From Planotetraspora kaengkrachanensis (GTDB lineage: Bacteria; Actinomycetota; Actinomycetes; Streptosporangiales; Streptosporangiaceae), in assembly GCF_016862895.1 (NCBI RefSeq), contig NZ_BONV01000036.1, positions 1-64,000 of the forward strand: a stretch of 64,000 nucleotides of DNA, read 5' to 3'. Position numbers and translations under genes: made by a program. The notes beneath the pieces were generated by a model. That model searched no databases. It saw nothing but the letters and a program-made list of their open reading frames with translations, and was not told where the DNA came from. Positions 42,918 to 51,319 of the stretch are shown here, piece by piece (the first letter of the stretch is position 1; every line of letters begins with the position of its first letter).

Positions 42918-44354
42918 TCAGACGGTGACGAAGATCGGTGTGATCGACACCTCCAGCTCGATGCGCCCGTCGTGGAGCTGGACGGACGGGACGCCGCCGA
43001 GCGCGTCGGTCGCGGTCGCCGACGTGGCGGGCCAGGGCCAGGTCACGGCCACCGGGGGCGCGTCCTCCCCGTCGAACATGTCCCGGTGGTCCCAGAGCAC
43101 GAGCAGCGGTTCGCGGCCGGCGCGGTCGACCTCGAACGCGTACAGGGTGGGCCGGTCGGCGACCTCCACGCGCGTGACGCTCCGCACCCCGTCGAGCTGT
43201 TCGGCCAGCAGGGCGAAGGTGTCCGCCGCCGGATGCCGGACGCTGAGCGTGACGCCCTCGTAGTCGAGCAGGGCGAGCTTTCCGAACATCAGGTGCATCA
43301 CCTGGCGGGGGTCGACCGGTCCGGGAACCTCCGGTGCGAGGTTCCAGTACACGGTGCGGCCGACGCCCTCGGCCAGCGCAAGCAGGTTGCACATGACGAG
43401 CTGGCGGCAGTTGATCCGGTGTCGCCTGGCCTCCAGGTCCGCGGGGCAGCCGGCCATGAACATCTGCAACTTCGGCGGCAGCTCCGACATCCGCTCGTAG
43501 AGCGCAGTCATGGCACGCCGTTCGGGAGTGTCCCGGCCCGCCCGCTCGCCGAGCTCCGCGGTGCTCTGCGTCGCCGGGGGCTCGGCGAACGCCTGGGCGA
43601 GCGTCTCGTACATCACCGCCCCGACCTCGGGGAACTCGAACGGCACCGGCGCGGCGTATTCGCCGACCACGATCGGCTTCAGGTAGCCGTGGGCGCGCAT
43701 CAGCTCCCGGGCGACGCCGAGGCTCCGCGGGACCTCGGCGGCGTCGCCGTACAGGTGCACGTCGAACAGGTCGAAGGCGTCATGTCCAGCGGACACCACG
43801 TGATCGAAGAACTGGCGGGGGGCGTCCGACTCCTCGCTGCTGAACACGTCGTATCCGCAGCCGCCGAGGACGACGGCGGCCTCGGGGTCGGCGTCCTTGA
43901 CCGCGGCGTACATGACCTTGAGCTGCGCGACGTACTCGGCGGAGGTGCCTGCCCACAGCAGGTCGGTGTTGCTCGGCTCGTTGTCGCACTGCCAGTAGTG
44001 GACGCGACCCCCGCAGTGCCGTACCAGCCGGCGGACGAACTCGCCGTACGCGCTCAGGTCGTGCGCGGGAGACGGCGGCAGGAAGTCGGTCGGCAGCCGG
44101 GTCCCCCACGGAGAGCTGGAGCACACCGTGATCCAGACCTCCTCGTCGCCGTCGAACTGCCCGAGCAGCGCGTCGACGGTGTCCCAGGTGTAGCGGCCGG
44201 GCTCCGGCTCGACCTGGCTCCAGTACACGTACGCGCGCACCAGGCGCGCCCCCAGCGAGCGCGCCGCGGGGACGAACTCGTCGGGCTTGCCGAACAGGCC
44301 GTAGCTGATGCCGCGCACGATGCCCAGCCGGACGTCCTGGAGTTCTGCGGCCAT
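42918..44354 (-). CDS. Glycoside hydrolase of the (beta/alpha)8 clan A type
   Basis: A 478-residue cytosolic enzyme from ATG 44354 with GGGAGGA about 7 nt upstream. The barrel opens LGIVRGISYGLFGKPDEFVPAARSLGARLVRAYVYWSQVEPEPGRYTWDT (read in parts), the usual GH-A start. Predicted acid/base is Glu126 in YWQCDNEPSN, and the nucleophile Glu232 in IVVGEYAAP. No signal peptide is visible, so it acts on an imported oligosaccharide or glycoside. A C-terminal beta domain follows (about 390-478). The exact GH family is uncertain (GH39-, GH5- or GH2-like). It is divergent from a TetR regulator and followed by the LLM-FAD fusion gene. Confidence 0.78.
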   Translation of the reverse strand: MAAELQDVRLGIVRGISYGLFGKPDEFVPAARSLGARLVRAYVYWSQVEPEPGRYTWDTVDALLGQFDGDEEVWITVCSSSPWGTRLPTDFLPPSPAHDLSAYGEFVRRLVRHCGGRVHYWQCDNEPSNTDLLWAGTSAEYVAQLKVMYAAVKDADPEAAVVLGGCGYDVFSSEESDAPRQFFDHVVSAGHDAFDLFDVHLYGDAAEVPRSLGVARELMRAHGYLKPIVVGEYAAPVPFEFPEVGAVMYETLAQAFAEPPATQSTAELGERAGRDTPERRAMTALYERMSELPPKLQMFMAGCPADLEARRHRINCRQLVMCNLLALAEGVGRTVYWNLAPEVPGPVDPRQVMHLMFGKLALLDYEGVTLSVRHPAADTFALLAEQLDGVRSVTRVEVADRPTLYAFEVDRAGREPLLVLWDHRDMFDGEDAPPVAVTWPWPATSATATDALGGVPSVQLHDGRIELEVSITPIFVTV

Positions 44355-44374
44355 GGGGGAATCCTCCCTGCAAA

Positions 44375-44410
44375 GTTTACGTGATATACAATTCATATAT
44401 AACGTATACT
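44375..44410. promoter_or_regulatory. TetR operator and TATACT -10 box between glycoside hydrolase and regulator
   Basis: An imperfect inverted repeat, GTTTACGTGATAT (44375-44387) and ATATAACGTATAC (44397-44409), matches at 11 of 13 positions. It covers the AT-rich gap between the divergent starts 44354 and 44417. The right arm overlaps TATACT (44405-44410), the -10 box lying 6 nt before the regulator's ATG. Binding would block both genes. Confidence 0.65.
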
Positions 44411-44416
44411 CGTGCC

Positions 44417-45157
44417 ATGAGGAAGACCACCTCCGGTGAGATCGACTTGATCTGGACGCAACCCCCGCCCCCGCCGCGACAGCGCGCCCTGGGCCGGGAC
44501 GAGATCGTGACGGCGGCGATCGCCGTCGCCGACGAGTCCGGGCTGGACGCGATGACGATGAAGGCGGTGGCCGCGCGGCTGGGGGACTACACGCCGATGG
44601 CGCTGTACCGGTACGTGCACAACAAGGACGGCCTCGTCGACCTGATGCTCGACGCGGCCGCCGCGGAGATACCGCTGCCGGCCCGGCCGGGTCCGGACTG
44701 GCTCGAGGATCTGCGCACTCTGGCCATGGACAGCAGACGGATGATCGGCAGGCACCCCTGGTTCGCCCGGCTGGTCCACACCCGGCCCCCGGCGGGCCCG
44801 CACATGATGCGCCGGCTGGAGTTCATGCTCGCCGTGCTCGTCCGGCAGGGCGCGACCGTCGCGGCGGCGATGACCTACGCGGCGCTCATCGACCGGCACA
44901 TCACCGGCAGCGGGCTGCAGGAGGCCGAGGAGGCCCGCATCGAACGGCGCTACGGCCTGGACGACCACGCGAAACTGTTCGCCGCTCTCGCGACCCTCCA
45001 CGACCTGGCCGCCGCGGACGGAGGTCTTCCGCACCTGACCGGCTGGCTCGCGCAGCCCTTCGGCCCCACCCCCGAGGAGCAGTTCACCCTCGGGCTGGGC
45101 TTCCTCCTGGACGGCATAGCCGGCCGGTTGTCCGCACACGCCTCAGACGGCGTCTGA
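44417..45157 (+). CDS. TetR-family transcriptional regulator
   Basis: A 246-residue repressor from ATG 44417, which follows TATACT by 6 nt (leaderless). The HTH is at about 22-68: RALGRDEIVTAAIAVADESGLDAMTMKAVAARLGDYTPMALYRYVHNKDGLVDLMLD (read in parts). The C-terminal ligand domain (about 80-230) resembles the TetR_C type with an internal hydrophobic pocket (FMLAVLVRQGATVAAAMTYAALIDRH). Its operator overlaps its own promoter and the divergent glycoside hydrolase, which is its likely target. The inducer may be a glycoside or an aglycone product. Confidence 0.88.
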   Translation: MRKTTSGEIDLIWTQPPPPPRQRALGRDEIVTAAIAVADESGLDAMTMKAVAARLGDYTPMALYRYVHNKDGLVDLMLDAAAAEIPLPARPGPDWLEDLRTLAMDSRRMIGRHPWFARLVHTRPPAGPHMMRRLEFMLAVLVRQGATVAAAMTYAALIDRHITGSGLQEAEEARIERRYGLDDHAKLFAALATLHDLAAADGGLPHLTGWLAQPFGPTPEEQFTLGLGFLLDGIAGRLSAHASDGV

Positions 45158-45190
45158 CCCCCACCCGGCCGGGACCGCGCGGCACGGTTG

Positions 45191-45742
45191 TCAGCCCATG
45201 CTTTTGGCGCCGTCAAGGGATTCGCGGATGATGTCGGCGTGACCGGCGTGCTGGGCGGTCTCGGCGATGATGTGGAGCAGCACCCGGCGGGCCGACCACC
45301 GCGCGCCGGGCTCGAACCACGGGGCCTTCGGCAGCGGCTGGGCGGCGTCCAGTTCGGGCAGGGTGGCGACCAGCTCGTCGGTCCGGTGAGCGACCTCGGC
45401 GTAGGCGGCCAGCACACCGGCCAGGGTCTCGCCGGGTAGCAGCCGGAACTCGTCGGCCCTTCTGGTCCAGTCGGCCTCGGTCATGGCGGTGAAGTCGCCC
45501 ATCGCCGACGGGCCGTCCAGGATGAAGTCCACCCAGTTCCGTTCGACCGCCGCGACGTGCTTGATCAGCCCGCCCAGGCACAGCTCGCTGGAGGTGGTCC
45601 GCCGCCCGGCCTGCTCGTCGGTGAGGTCGCGGGTGGTGAAGCGCAGGAAGTGCCGGTGCTTGGCCAGCATCGCCAGCAGGTCGGCGCGCTCGCCGGTGAT
45701 GTCGCGGGTGGTCGGCTCGTCGACGGTCGTGGTGTCGCCCAC
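45191..45742 (-). CDS. DinB-family (DUF664-like) protein
   Basis: About 183 residues from GTG 45742, which has GGAAGGCGGAG immediately upstream; a TTG at 45781 is open in frame but lacks a ribosome binding site. The four-helix bundle of DinB/mycothiol-S-transferase proteins is seen: LLAMLAKHRHFLRFTTRDLTDEQAGRR, LGGLIKHVAAVERNWVDFIL with the first metal His, and VLLHIIAETAQHAGHADIIRESLDG with the H-x3-H pair. It may transfer mycothiol to an electrophile. It is divergent from a WYL regulator. Confidence 0.85.
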   Translation of the reverse strand: MGDTTTVDEPTTRDITGERADLLAMLAKHRHFLRFTTRDLTDEQAGRRTTSSELCLGGLIKHVAAVERNWVDFILDGPSAMGDFTAMTEADWTRRADEFRLLPGETLAGVLAAYAEVAHRTDELVATLPELDAAQPLPKAPWFEPGARWSARRVLLHIIAETAQHAGHADIIRESLDGAKSMG

Positions 45743-45797
45743 AGTCTCCGCCTTCCGTTGTTGTTCGTCGGTCAGGACCAACGCTAGGCCGCATAGC

Positions 45798-45812
45798 GGT
45801 CACTTTCTGACC
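45798..45812. promoter_or_regulatory. Short inverted repeat between DinB and WYL genes
   Basis: GGTCA-CTTTC-TGACC lies midway between the divergent starts (45742 and 45836). It is a candidate operator for the WYL regulator. Arms are only 5 bp. Confidence 0.35.
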
Positions 45813-45835
45813 TGAATTGCGGGAAGAATCAAAAC

Positions 45836-46789
45836 ATGGCGAACACGAGCACCCGGACGTTGCGGCTGCTGTCCCTGCTGCAGACCCACCGATACTGGCC
45901 GGGCACCGAACTGGCCGAGCGGCTGGGAGTCTCGGTCCGCACCCTGCGAAGGGACATCGACCGGCTGCGCGAGCTGGGCTACCCCGTCGAGGCGCACCGC
46001 GGCGTCGACGGCGGTTACGAGCTCGCCGCGGGCGCGGCACTGCCGCCGCTGGTGATCGACGACGAGGAGGCGGTCGCCCTGGCCGTGGGGCTGCAGGCCG
46101 CCGCGCAGGGCGCGGTGGAGGGCATCGCCGAGTCCTCGGTGCGGGTGCTGGCCAAGGTGGTGCAGGTGATGCCGGCTCGGCTGAGACGCCGAGTCGATGC
46201 GCTGCGTACGATGACCGTGCCCGCCGGCTGGGACGGCTCGGCCAGGGCGGGCATCGAGCCGGGCGTGCTCACCGCGGTGGCGCTGGCCTGCCGGGATGGC
46301 GAACAGCTCCGTTTCTCCTACACCGCCGCCGACGGCCGGCGCACCGATCGTCACACCGAGCCGCATCGGCTGGTCTGTCTCGGCCGCCGCTGGTACCTGG
46401 TCGCCTACGACCTCACGCGCCACGACTGGCGCAGCTTCCGGGTCGACCGGCTCACCTCGCCGCACGGCACCGGTTCCCGGTTCCGGCCCCGGGACCTGCC
46501 CGCCGCCGACGCCGCCGAGTTCGTCCGGGCCGGACTGGACAACCTGCCCCGCTCGTACCGGGTGGAGGTCCTCGTCGACGCGCCGGCCGCGACCGTGCGC
46601 GAACGGATCGGCAGATGGAGCACGGTCGAGGAGATCGACGCCGAGCGCTGCCGGGTGCGCATGACCGCCGACTCCCTGGACTGGCCGACCATGGCACTGG
46701 GCGTCATCGGCGCCGATTTCCGCGTCCTCGATCCGCCCGAACTACTCGAGCAGATCCACAACTGGGGCGCCCGGTTCACTCGCGCCTGA
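45836..46789 (+). CDS. YafY-type HTH/WYL transcriptional regulator
   Basis: A 317-residue protein from ATG 45836 with GGGAAG about 9 nt upstream. The winged HTH is N-terminal: TLRLLSLLQTHRYWPGTELAERLGVSVRTLRRDIDRLRELGYPVEA (read in parts, about 7-52). The WYL domain is around RFSYTAADGRRTDRHTEPHRLVCLGRRWYLVAYDLTRHDWRSFRVDRL (about 158-205, read in parts), with the WYL-equivalent WYLVAYD. A WCX C-terminal extension follows. Proteins of this type sense nucleotides or small ligands. It probably controls the divergent DinB gene. Confidence 0.9.
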   Translation: MANTSTRTLRLLSLLQTHRYWPGTELAERLGVSVRTLRRDIDRLRELGYPVEAHRGVDGGYELAAGAALPPLVIDDEEAVALAVGLQAAAQGAVEGIAESSVRVLAKVVQVMPARLRRRVDALRTMTVPAGWDGSARAGIEPGVLTAVALACRDGEQLRFSYTAADGRRTDRHTEPHRLVCLGRRWYLVAYDLTRHDWRSFRVDRLTSPHGTGSRFRPRDLPAADAAEFVRAGLDNLPRSYRVEVLVDAPAATVRERIGRWSTVEEIDAERCRVRMTADSLDWPTMALGVIGADFRVLDPPELLEQIHNWGARFTRA

Positions 46790-46798
46790 GGTGAGGGG

Positions 46799-47170
46799 TC
46801 ACTCGTCGTTCTGGTCCGCCTCCACGTACACCCACGCGTGCGTGCCGGAGGCCAGGGTCACCCCGATCCGGATGTAGTCCGACACCTCGTATTCGTCGGC
46901 CGCGGCCAGCTCGGACTCGGTGATCATGAACACGGTGCCCTGGACCTGGTCGGCCGGGTCGCCGGTGGGCGTCACGATCGGGTGCCATGCGGCTCCGCTG
47001 ACCGCGAGGACCTCGGGATCGGTGATCTGGACGATGGAGCTCCTGTACCCCGGCAGGGCATCGGGCCGCCCCTCGAGCAGACGGCCGAAATTGGCCTTCT
47101 GCACGGCGGGATCCTGCAGTGTGCCGTACGAGAACAGGTTGACGTCGCGCTTGCCGTCCGGATCGGTCAT
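46799..47170 (-). CDS. Gamma-glutamylcyclotransferase-like (AIG2/GGCT fold) protein
   Basis: A 123-residue protein with the GGCT substrate-loop motif LFSYGTLQDPAVQ at about 12-24, and LPGYRSSIVQI. The catalytic Glu is placed in AAADEYEVSDYIRI (about 90-103). The fold releases 5-oxoproline from gamma-glutamyl compounds in known members, while several bacterial relatives have other roles. It converges on the WYL gene with a 9-nt gap. Confidence 0.85.
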   Translation of the reverse strand: MTDPDGKRDVNLFSYGTLQDPAVQKANFGRLLEGRPDALPGYRSSIVQITDPEVLAVSGAAWHPIVTPTGDPADQVQGTVFMITESELAAADEYEVSDYIRIGVTLASGTHAWVYVEADQNDE

Positions 47171-47455
47171 GGGGAAATGAGTACCATCCGCGCACGCTCA
47201 CGTGTGCCGGCGGGCCGGCCGGCGAAACCGCGTCCGGCGGCTTCCCCCGGCACCCGTGATCACTGATCCGCCCGTGGAATTTTGCGGAAACGTGCCCATA
47301 CCCGAATCGCGGCATCACTCGGCGGCGCGCCCGAATTGATCCGTGATGCGCAGCTGTCCATTGCTTTCCGTTCCGTCGCCCCTGTGGATGAAAGACTGAC
47401 CCGAGATGTCCGTGACTCGGCGGTGTGACCTGCGACATCGGGGGGTGCAGGTTCC

Positions 47456-48871
47456 ATGGCGGACGACGTCTACGACGTGATCGTGATAGGTGCGGGACCG
47501 GTCGGCGAGACCGCCGCCGCACGTGCCGTACGAGGTGGTCTGACGGCGGCCGTCGTCGAGGAACGCCTGGCCGGCGGCGAGTGCGCCTATTACGCGTGCA
47601 TCCCGAGCAAGGCGCTGCTGCGGCCGATGGGGCTGGCGGCAGAGGTGGGCCGAATGCCGGGACTGGGGTTGCGCGGCCCGATAGACGCCTCCGCGGTGCT
47701 GGCCCGCCGCGACGAGACCGTCTCCGGCTACGACGACGGCGGCCAGGTGAACTGGATAGAGAACATCCCCGCGACGTTCGTCCGTGGCCGTGGCCGCCTG
47801 GCCGGACCGATGAGCGTGGAGGTGACGAAGCGGGACGGCGGCGTGCGGACGCTGCGGGCCAGGCAGGCCGTCATCGTGGCGACCGGCAGCGACCCCCTGA
47901 TCCCCGACGTGCCCGGGCTCCGGGAGGCGCGCCCGTGGACGAACCGGGAGGCGACCGGCGTCCAGCGGGTGCCGAAACGACTGGTCGTGATCGGCGGCGG
48001 CGTGGTCGCCTGCGAGATGTCGCAGGCGCTGCACGCCCTCGGCGCCCAGGACACGACCATGCTCGTGCGAGGCGATCGCCTGCTCGCCCGGACCGAGCCC
48101 TTCGCGGGCGACCTGCTGGCGAAGTCCTTCCAGGAGACGGGCATCGACGTGCGCTTCGGCCGGTCGGCCACGCGTGTCGAGCGCCCGACCCCGGACGATC
48201 CGGTGACCGTCCACGTCGACGACGGGTCGGTGATCGAGGCCGACGAGATCCTCGTCGCCACCGGCCGCCGGGTGGCCGCGGACATCGGCCTGGAGACGAT
48301 CGGGCTCGCGCCCGGCAGACCGATCGAGGTGGACCCGAGCATGCGGGCGACGGGGGTGTCCGAGGGGTGGCTCTACGCGGTCGGCGACGTCAACGGCCTC
48401 AATCTGCTCACGCACATGGGCAAGTACCAGGCCAGGATCTGCGGCCAGGTGATCGCCGCCAGGGTCGCGGGCCTGTCCGACAACCTGCCGGCGATGCGTG
48501 ACACCGCCGACTACCGCGGCGCACCCCAGGTCATCTTCACCGACCCCGAGGTCTGCGTGGTCGGGCGCACGGAGTCCCAGGCCCGGGCCGACGGTTTCCC
48601 CGTGCGCGTCGTGGAGTACGACATGAGTGCGGTCGAGGGGGCCTATCTCATGGCCGAGAACTACACAGGAAGGGCGAAGGTGGTCGTCGACGAGGACCGC
48701 CGGGTGCTCCTCGGCGTCACCTTCGTCGCCCCCGCCGTCGTCGACCTCCTCCACTCGGCCACCATCGCCGTGACCGCCGAGGTCCCGCTCGACGTGTTGT
48801 GGCACGCCGTGCCGTCGTTCCCGACCGTGAGCGAGGTCTGGCTCAACATCCTGGAGGGGTACGGCCTGTGA
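47456..48871 (+). CDS. Dihydrolipoamide-dehydrogenase-like flavoprotein disulfide reductase
   Basis: A 471-residue class I flavoprotein. The FAD motif is VIVIGAGPVGETAAARAVRGG (about 8-28). The redox-active pair is Cys43/Cys48 in GGECAYYACIPSK, with the four-residue spacing of Lpd and mercuric reductase. The NAD motif VVIGGGVVACEMSQAL is near 178-193, and the second FAD motif LYAVGDVNGLN near 303-313. The dimer-interface active-site His is in WHAVPSFPTVSE, the E of the usual H-x4-E pair falling later. It is not in a dehydrogenase-complex operon, so it may be a stand-alone reductase or a mercuric-reductase-like enzyme. Confidence 0.88.
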   Translation: MADDVYDVIVIGAGPVGETAAARAVRGGLTAAVVEERLAGGECAYYACIPSKALLRPMGLAAEVGRMPGLGLRGPIDASAVLARRDETVSGYDDGGQVNWIENIPATFVRGRGRLAGPMSVEVTKRDGGVRTLRARQAVIVATGSDPLIPDVPGLREARPWTNREATGVQRVPKRLVVIGGGVVACEMSQALHALGAQDTTMLVRGDRLLARTEPFAGDLLAKSFQETGIDVRFGRSATRVERPTPDDPVTVHVDDGSVIEADEILVATGRRVAADIGLETIGLAPGRPIEVDPSMRATGVSEGWLYAVGDVNGLNLLTHMGKYQARICGQVIAARVAGLSDNLPAMRDTADYRGAPQVIFTDPEVCVVGRTESQARADGFPVRVVEYDMSAVEGAYLMAENYTGRAKVVVDEDRRVLLGVTFVAPAVVDLLHSATIAVTAEVPLDVLWHAVPSFPTVSEVWLNILEGYGL

Positions 48872-48912
48872 GCCGTCCATGATGAGACTGCGACGAGCCG
48901 GAGGGTGGGGCT

Positions 48913-49308
48913 ATGCCGGAAGACGACCGGGTGAAGGTGGCCCCGGGGGTGCGGGTGGCGCGGGTGTACGACGGGCCGGCCCCGGACGACGGAGCGCGTG
49001 TGCTGGTGGACCGGCTGTGGCCGCGCGGGCTCGCCAAGGACGCGGCCGCTCTGGACGACTGGTGCCGGGAGATCGGGCCGTCCGCGGAGCTGCGCACCTG
49101 GTTCGGACACGATCCCGACCGGTTCGAGGAATTCGTCGTCAGGTACCGCGACGAGCTCGATGAGCCGGTGCGGGCCGCCGCGCTGGCCCACCTCATCGAG
49201 CTCGGCAAGCGTGGGACGCTGACGCTGCTGACGGCGACCAAGGCGGTCGACGTCAGCCACGCGCTCGTGCTGGCCCGGCTGATCTCCCGCCGCGTCCGCG
49301 GATCGTGA
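48913..49308 (+). CDS. DUF488 family protein
   Basis: A 131-residue protein from ATG 48913 with GGAGGGTGGGG upstream. Family marks include ARVLVDRLWPRGL at about 28-40 and LDDWCREIGPSAELRTWFGHDPDRFEEFVVRYRDEL (about 47-82, read in parts), followed by TLTLLTATK. DUF488 proteins bind nucleic acids or modify small molecules in unclear ways. It is 41 nt from the flavoprotein gene on the same strand and may be cotranscribed with it. Confidence 0.85.
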   Translation: MPEDDRVKVAPGVRVARVYDGPAPDDGARVLVDRLWPRGLAKDAAALDDWCREIGPSAELRTWFGHDPDRFEEFVVRYRDELDEPVRAAALAHLIELGKRGTLTLLTATKAVDVSHALVLARLISRRVRGS

Positions 49309-49350
49309 TCCGCCGGGCCACCCGTGCACGAACGGGGCTCTGGACGGGGT

Positions 49351-50145
49351 TCAGAATCCGGGGAAGACCCTGCGCAGATCGTCCAGCGTCACCGCGTCTC
49401 CGGTGATCTCCACGGCGGCCGGAGTGTGCTCCGGGGCGTGGCGGCCGGAGACCAGGCGCAGCCACCACTCCGCGGGGGCGGTGAGGACGGCGTCCGGCTC
49501 GGACGGGACGTCGACGATGGCCACGGCCTCCCGGATGTCGAGCCCGAACGCGCGCTCCGGAGAGGTGGTGTGCACGGCGACGGTCGCGTGGCGGCCGCCG
49601 AGGCCCTCCGGCTTGCCCAGGAACCCGACGAAGGCGTCACCACCGGCGATCAGCAGGTCGAGAGCCTCCGCGGTCAGCGTCGCCGCCGGGTCGAACGCCA
49701 CCTTGACGTCCCACATGTGGTGGGTGAACTCGCTGACCCGCATGGCGGCGAACTCTGCGACGTCACGGGGCTCGGACGGGAACCAGAGCTCGACGTGGAG
49801 GTCTTCCCGAGCCTTCGAGTCGAGGCCCTCGAAGCGGCCGACCAGCGCCTCGTTCGCGCTGATGACCTCTTCGGCCCGCTGGGTGCGCGACATCGCGTCC
49901 CATCGTGCCCATACGCCCTTGATGAACTCGAAGTCCGGCGAGCCGGTTCCCCGCAGCGCTCCCTCGAGAGCGGCGAGGCTGATCTCCGCGCCGCTGCCCA
50001 GGTGGCTCAGCACCTGGGATATGTCCCATTCGGCGGCACCGGACTGACGGGCGAGGTCGTCGGGTCCGAAGCCGCTCACCAGCGCGGCGAGCTCGTCGAG
50101 CTCGGAGCGCAGGACCTTGATCGTCTGATCCGCTCGGTCGGTCAT
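49351..50145 (-). CDS. Maleylpyruvate-isomerase/mycothiol-dependent family enzyme
   Basis: A 264-residue protein from ATG 50145 with GGAG 6 nt upstream. The N-terminal DinB-like bundle contains EWDISQVLSHLGSGAEISLAAL with the first metal-binding His (about 51), and VSEFTHHMWDVKVAFD with the His-x3 pair (about 145). A C-terminal SCP2-like domain (about 170-264) has WWLRLVSGRHAP. Such enzymes use mycothiol, the low-molecular-weight thiol of actinobacteria, for isomerisation or detoxification. The substrate is not evident. Confidence 0.85.
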   Translation of the reverse strand: MTDRADQTIKVLRSELDELAALVSGFGPDDLARQSGAAEWDISQVLSHLGSGAEISLAALEGALRGTGSPDFEFIKGVWARWDAMSRTQRAEEVISANEALVGRFEGLDSKAREDLHVELWFPSEPRDVAEFAAMRVSEFTHHMWDVKVAFDPAATLTAEALDLLIAGGDAFVGFLGKPEGLGGRHATVAVHTTSPERAFGLDIREAVAIVDVPSEPDAVLTAPAEWWLRLVSGRHAPEHTPAAVEITGDAVTLDDLRRVFPGF

Positions 50146-50261
50146 CGTGATCTCCATTGATCGATGCGCAATTGTGCGGACCACCATAAAGGAGGTTCCT
50201 CCGCATCTGTGGAGCGGGGAATCCCGGAGGGAGGCGGACGAGGCGTCCCCCGGGCCGTCCA

Positions 50262-51131
50262 CTAACGAGGGCCGGCGGTCTCCAGTTCGGCCGCGCTGAT
50301 CGGGGGGTGCACCGGACCACCGATGACCTGCCCCGCCGTACGGATGATGATCGACCCGTCGTCCACGCGTTCGCGCAGCCACGTCAGCAGGTCGGCGAAG
50401 TCCGAAGGCGGCATCGAATATGTGGGGCAGGTCTCGCAGATGTGATGGAGGTAGATGTTGTACCAGCCCCCGCCGTGGCTCTGCGCGGCCGTGATGCCGG
50501 CCTTGATCTGAGCCAGCACCTCCTTCGGGGGGTAGTTCGTGCTGTGCGCCCTCACCACGAAGGGCGCCGTCGGCGGAACGGTCTCGGCGAACGTCCTTTT
50601 GTCATCCACACCGCCTGTGCGCCGCGCGCTGTTGTATCCGCACGCGGCGGCGGTCGCGGCGGCGTCGTCGTCGTAGGAGCCGTACGGGTAGGCGAACGAG
50701 ACCGGAGCGTAGCCCTTCTCGAAGAGGGCGACGCGATCGTCGCAGATCTCCTGGCGCAGCTTCGTCCGACTCAGGCCCGCGAGCTTGGCATGACTCAGGG
50801 TGTGCCCGCCGACCTCGTGGCCGGCCGCCGCGAGCTCGGCGACCTGCCCCCACGTCATGAAATCCTTCTGGCCGACTTTTCCGCTGTTGATGTAGTAGGT
50901 GGCCGGGAAGCCTTGCGCGCGAAGCAGCGGCAGCGTCTGCATCTGATCGGCGGTGCCGTCGTCGAATCCGATGGTGACGATCGTGACGGAGTTCTCGGGC
51001 GCCGGCGGCAGCGCGACAGCCGACGAGTCGTCGCTCGTGACCGCGCGGGCGGTCCAACCGGCGCCGGCCGTGACGAGCAGGACGACAACGGCCGACAGTG
51101 CCAGGATCCAGCGCGATCGGATCTTGCTCAT
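50262..51131 (-). CDS. Secreted polysaccharide deacetylase (NodB-type, CE4)
   Basis: A 289-residue protein from ATG 51131 (the preceding ATG at 51134 is equally possible). A signal anchor spans about 8-29. The NodB domain has IGFDDG (catalytic Asp and metal Asp, about 55-60), HEVGGHTLSHAKL (metal His pair), FAYPYGSYD and IYLHHICETC near the end. The last motif's two Cys are unusual and may make a disulfide. It probably deacetylates peptidoglycan or chitin-like sugars outside the cell. The gene is not in a clear operon. Confidence 0.87.
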   Translation of the reverse strand: MSKIRSRWILALSAVVVLLVTAGAGWTARAVTSDDSSAVALPPAPENSVTIVTIGFDDGTADQMQTLPLLRAQGFPATYYINSGKVGQKDFMTWGQVAELAAAGHEVGGHTLSHAKLAGLSRTKLRQEICDDRVALFEKGYAPVSFAYPYGSYDDDAAATAAACGYNSARRTGGVDDKRTFAETVPPTAPFVVRAHSTNYPPKEVLAQIKAGITAAQSHGGGWYNIYLHHICETCPTYSMPPSDFADLLTWLRERVDDGSIIIRTAGQVIGGPVHPPISAAELETAGPR

Positions 51132-51319
51132 CAACGTGGTCTCTCCGTAAACCGCTGGACCCTGCCGATGCCATGCCCGGCGAGGTGTGTGCCTGACGTC
51201 CGATCACAAGCGTCCCGGAATGATAACCGCCACGAGTCGAATGGGAGAATTTCGTAATAGGCGGATTTCCTGCCGCATTCCCGGGTGTGTGATCATCCGG
51301 TCGCGGTCGAAGTGTGGCC

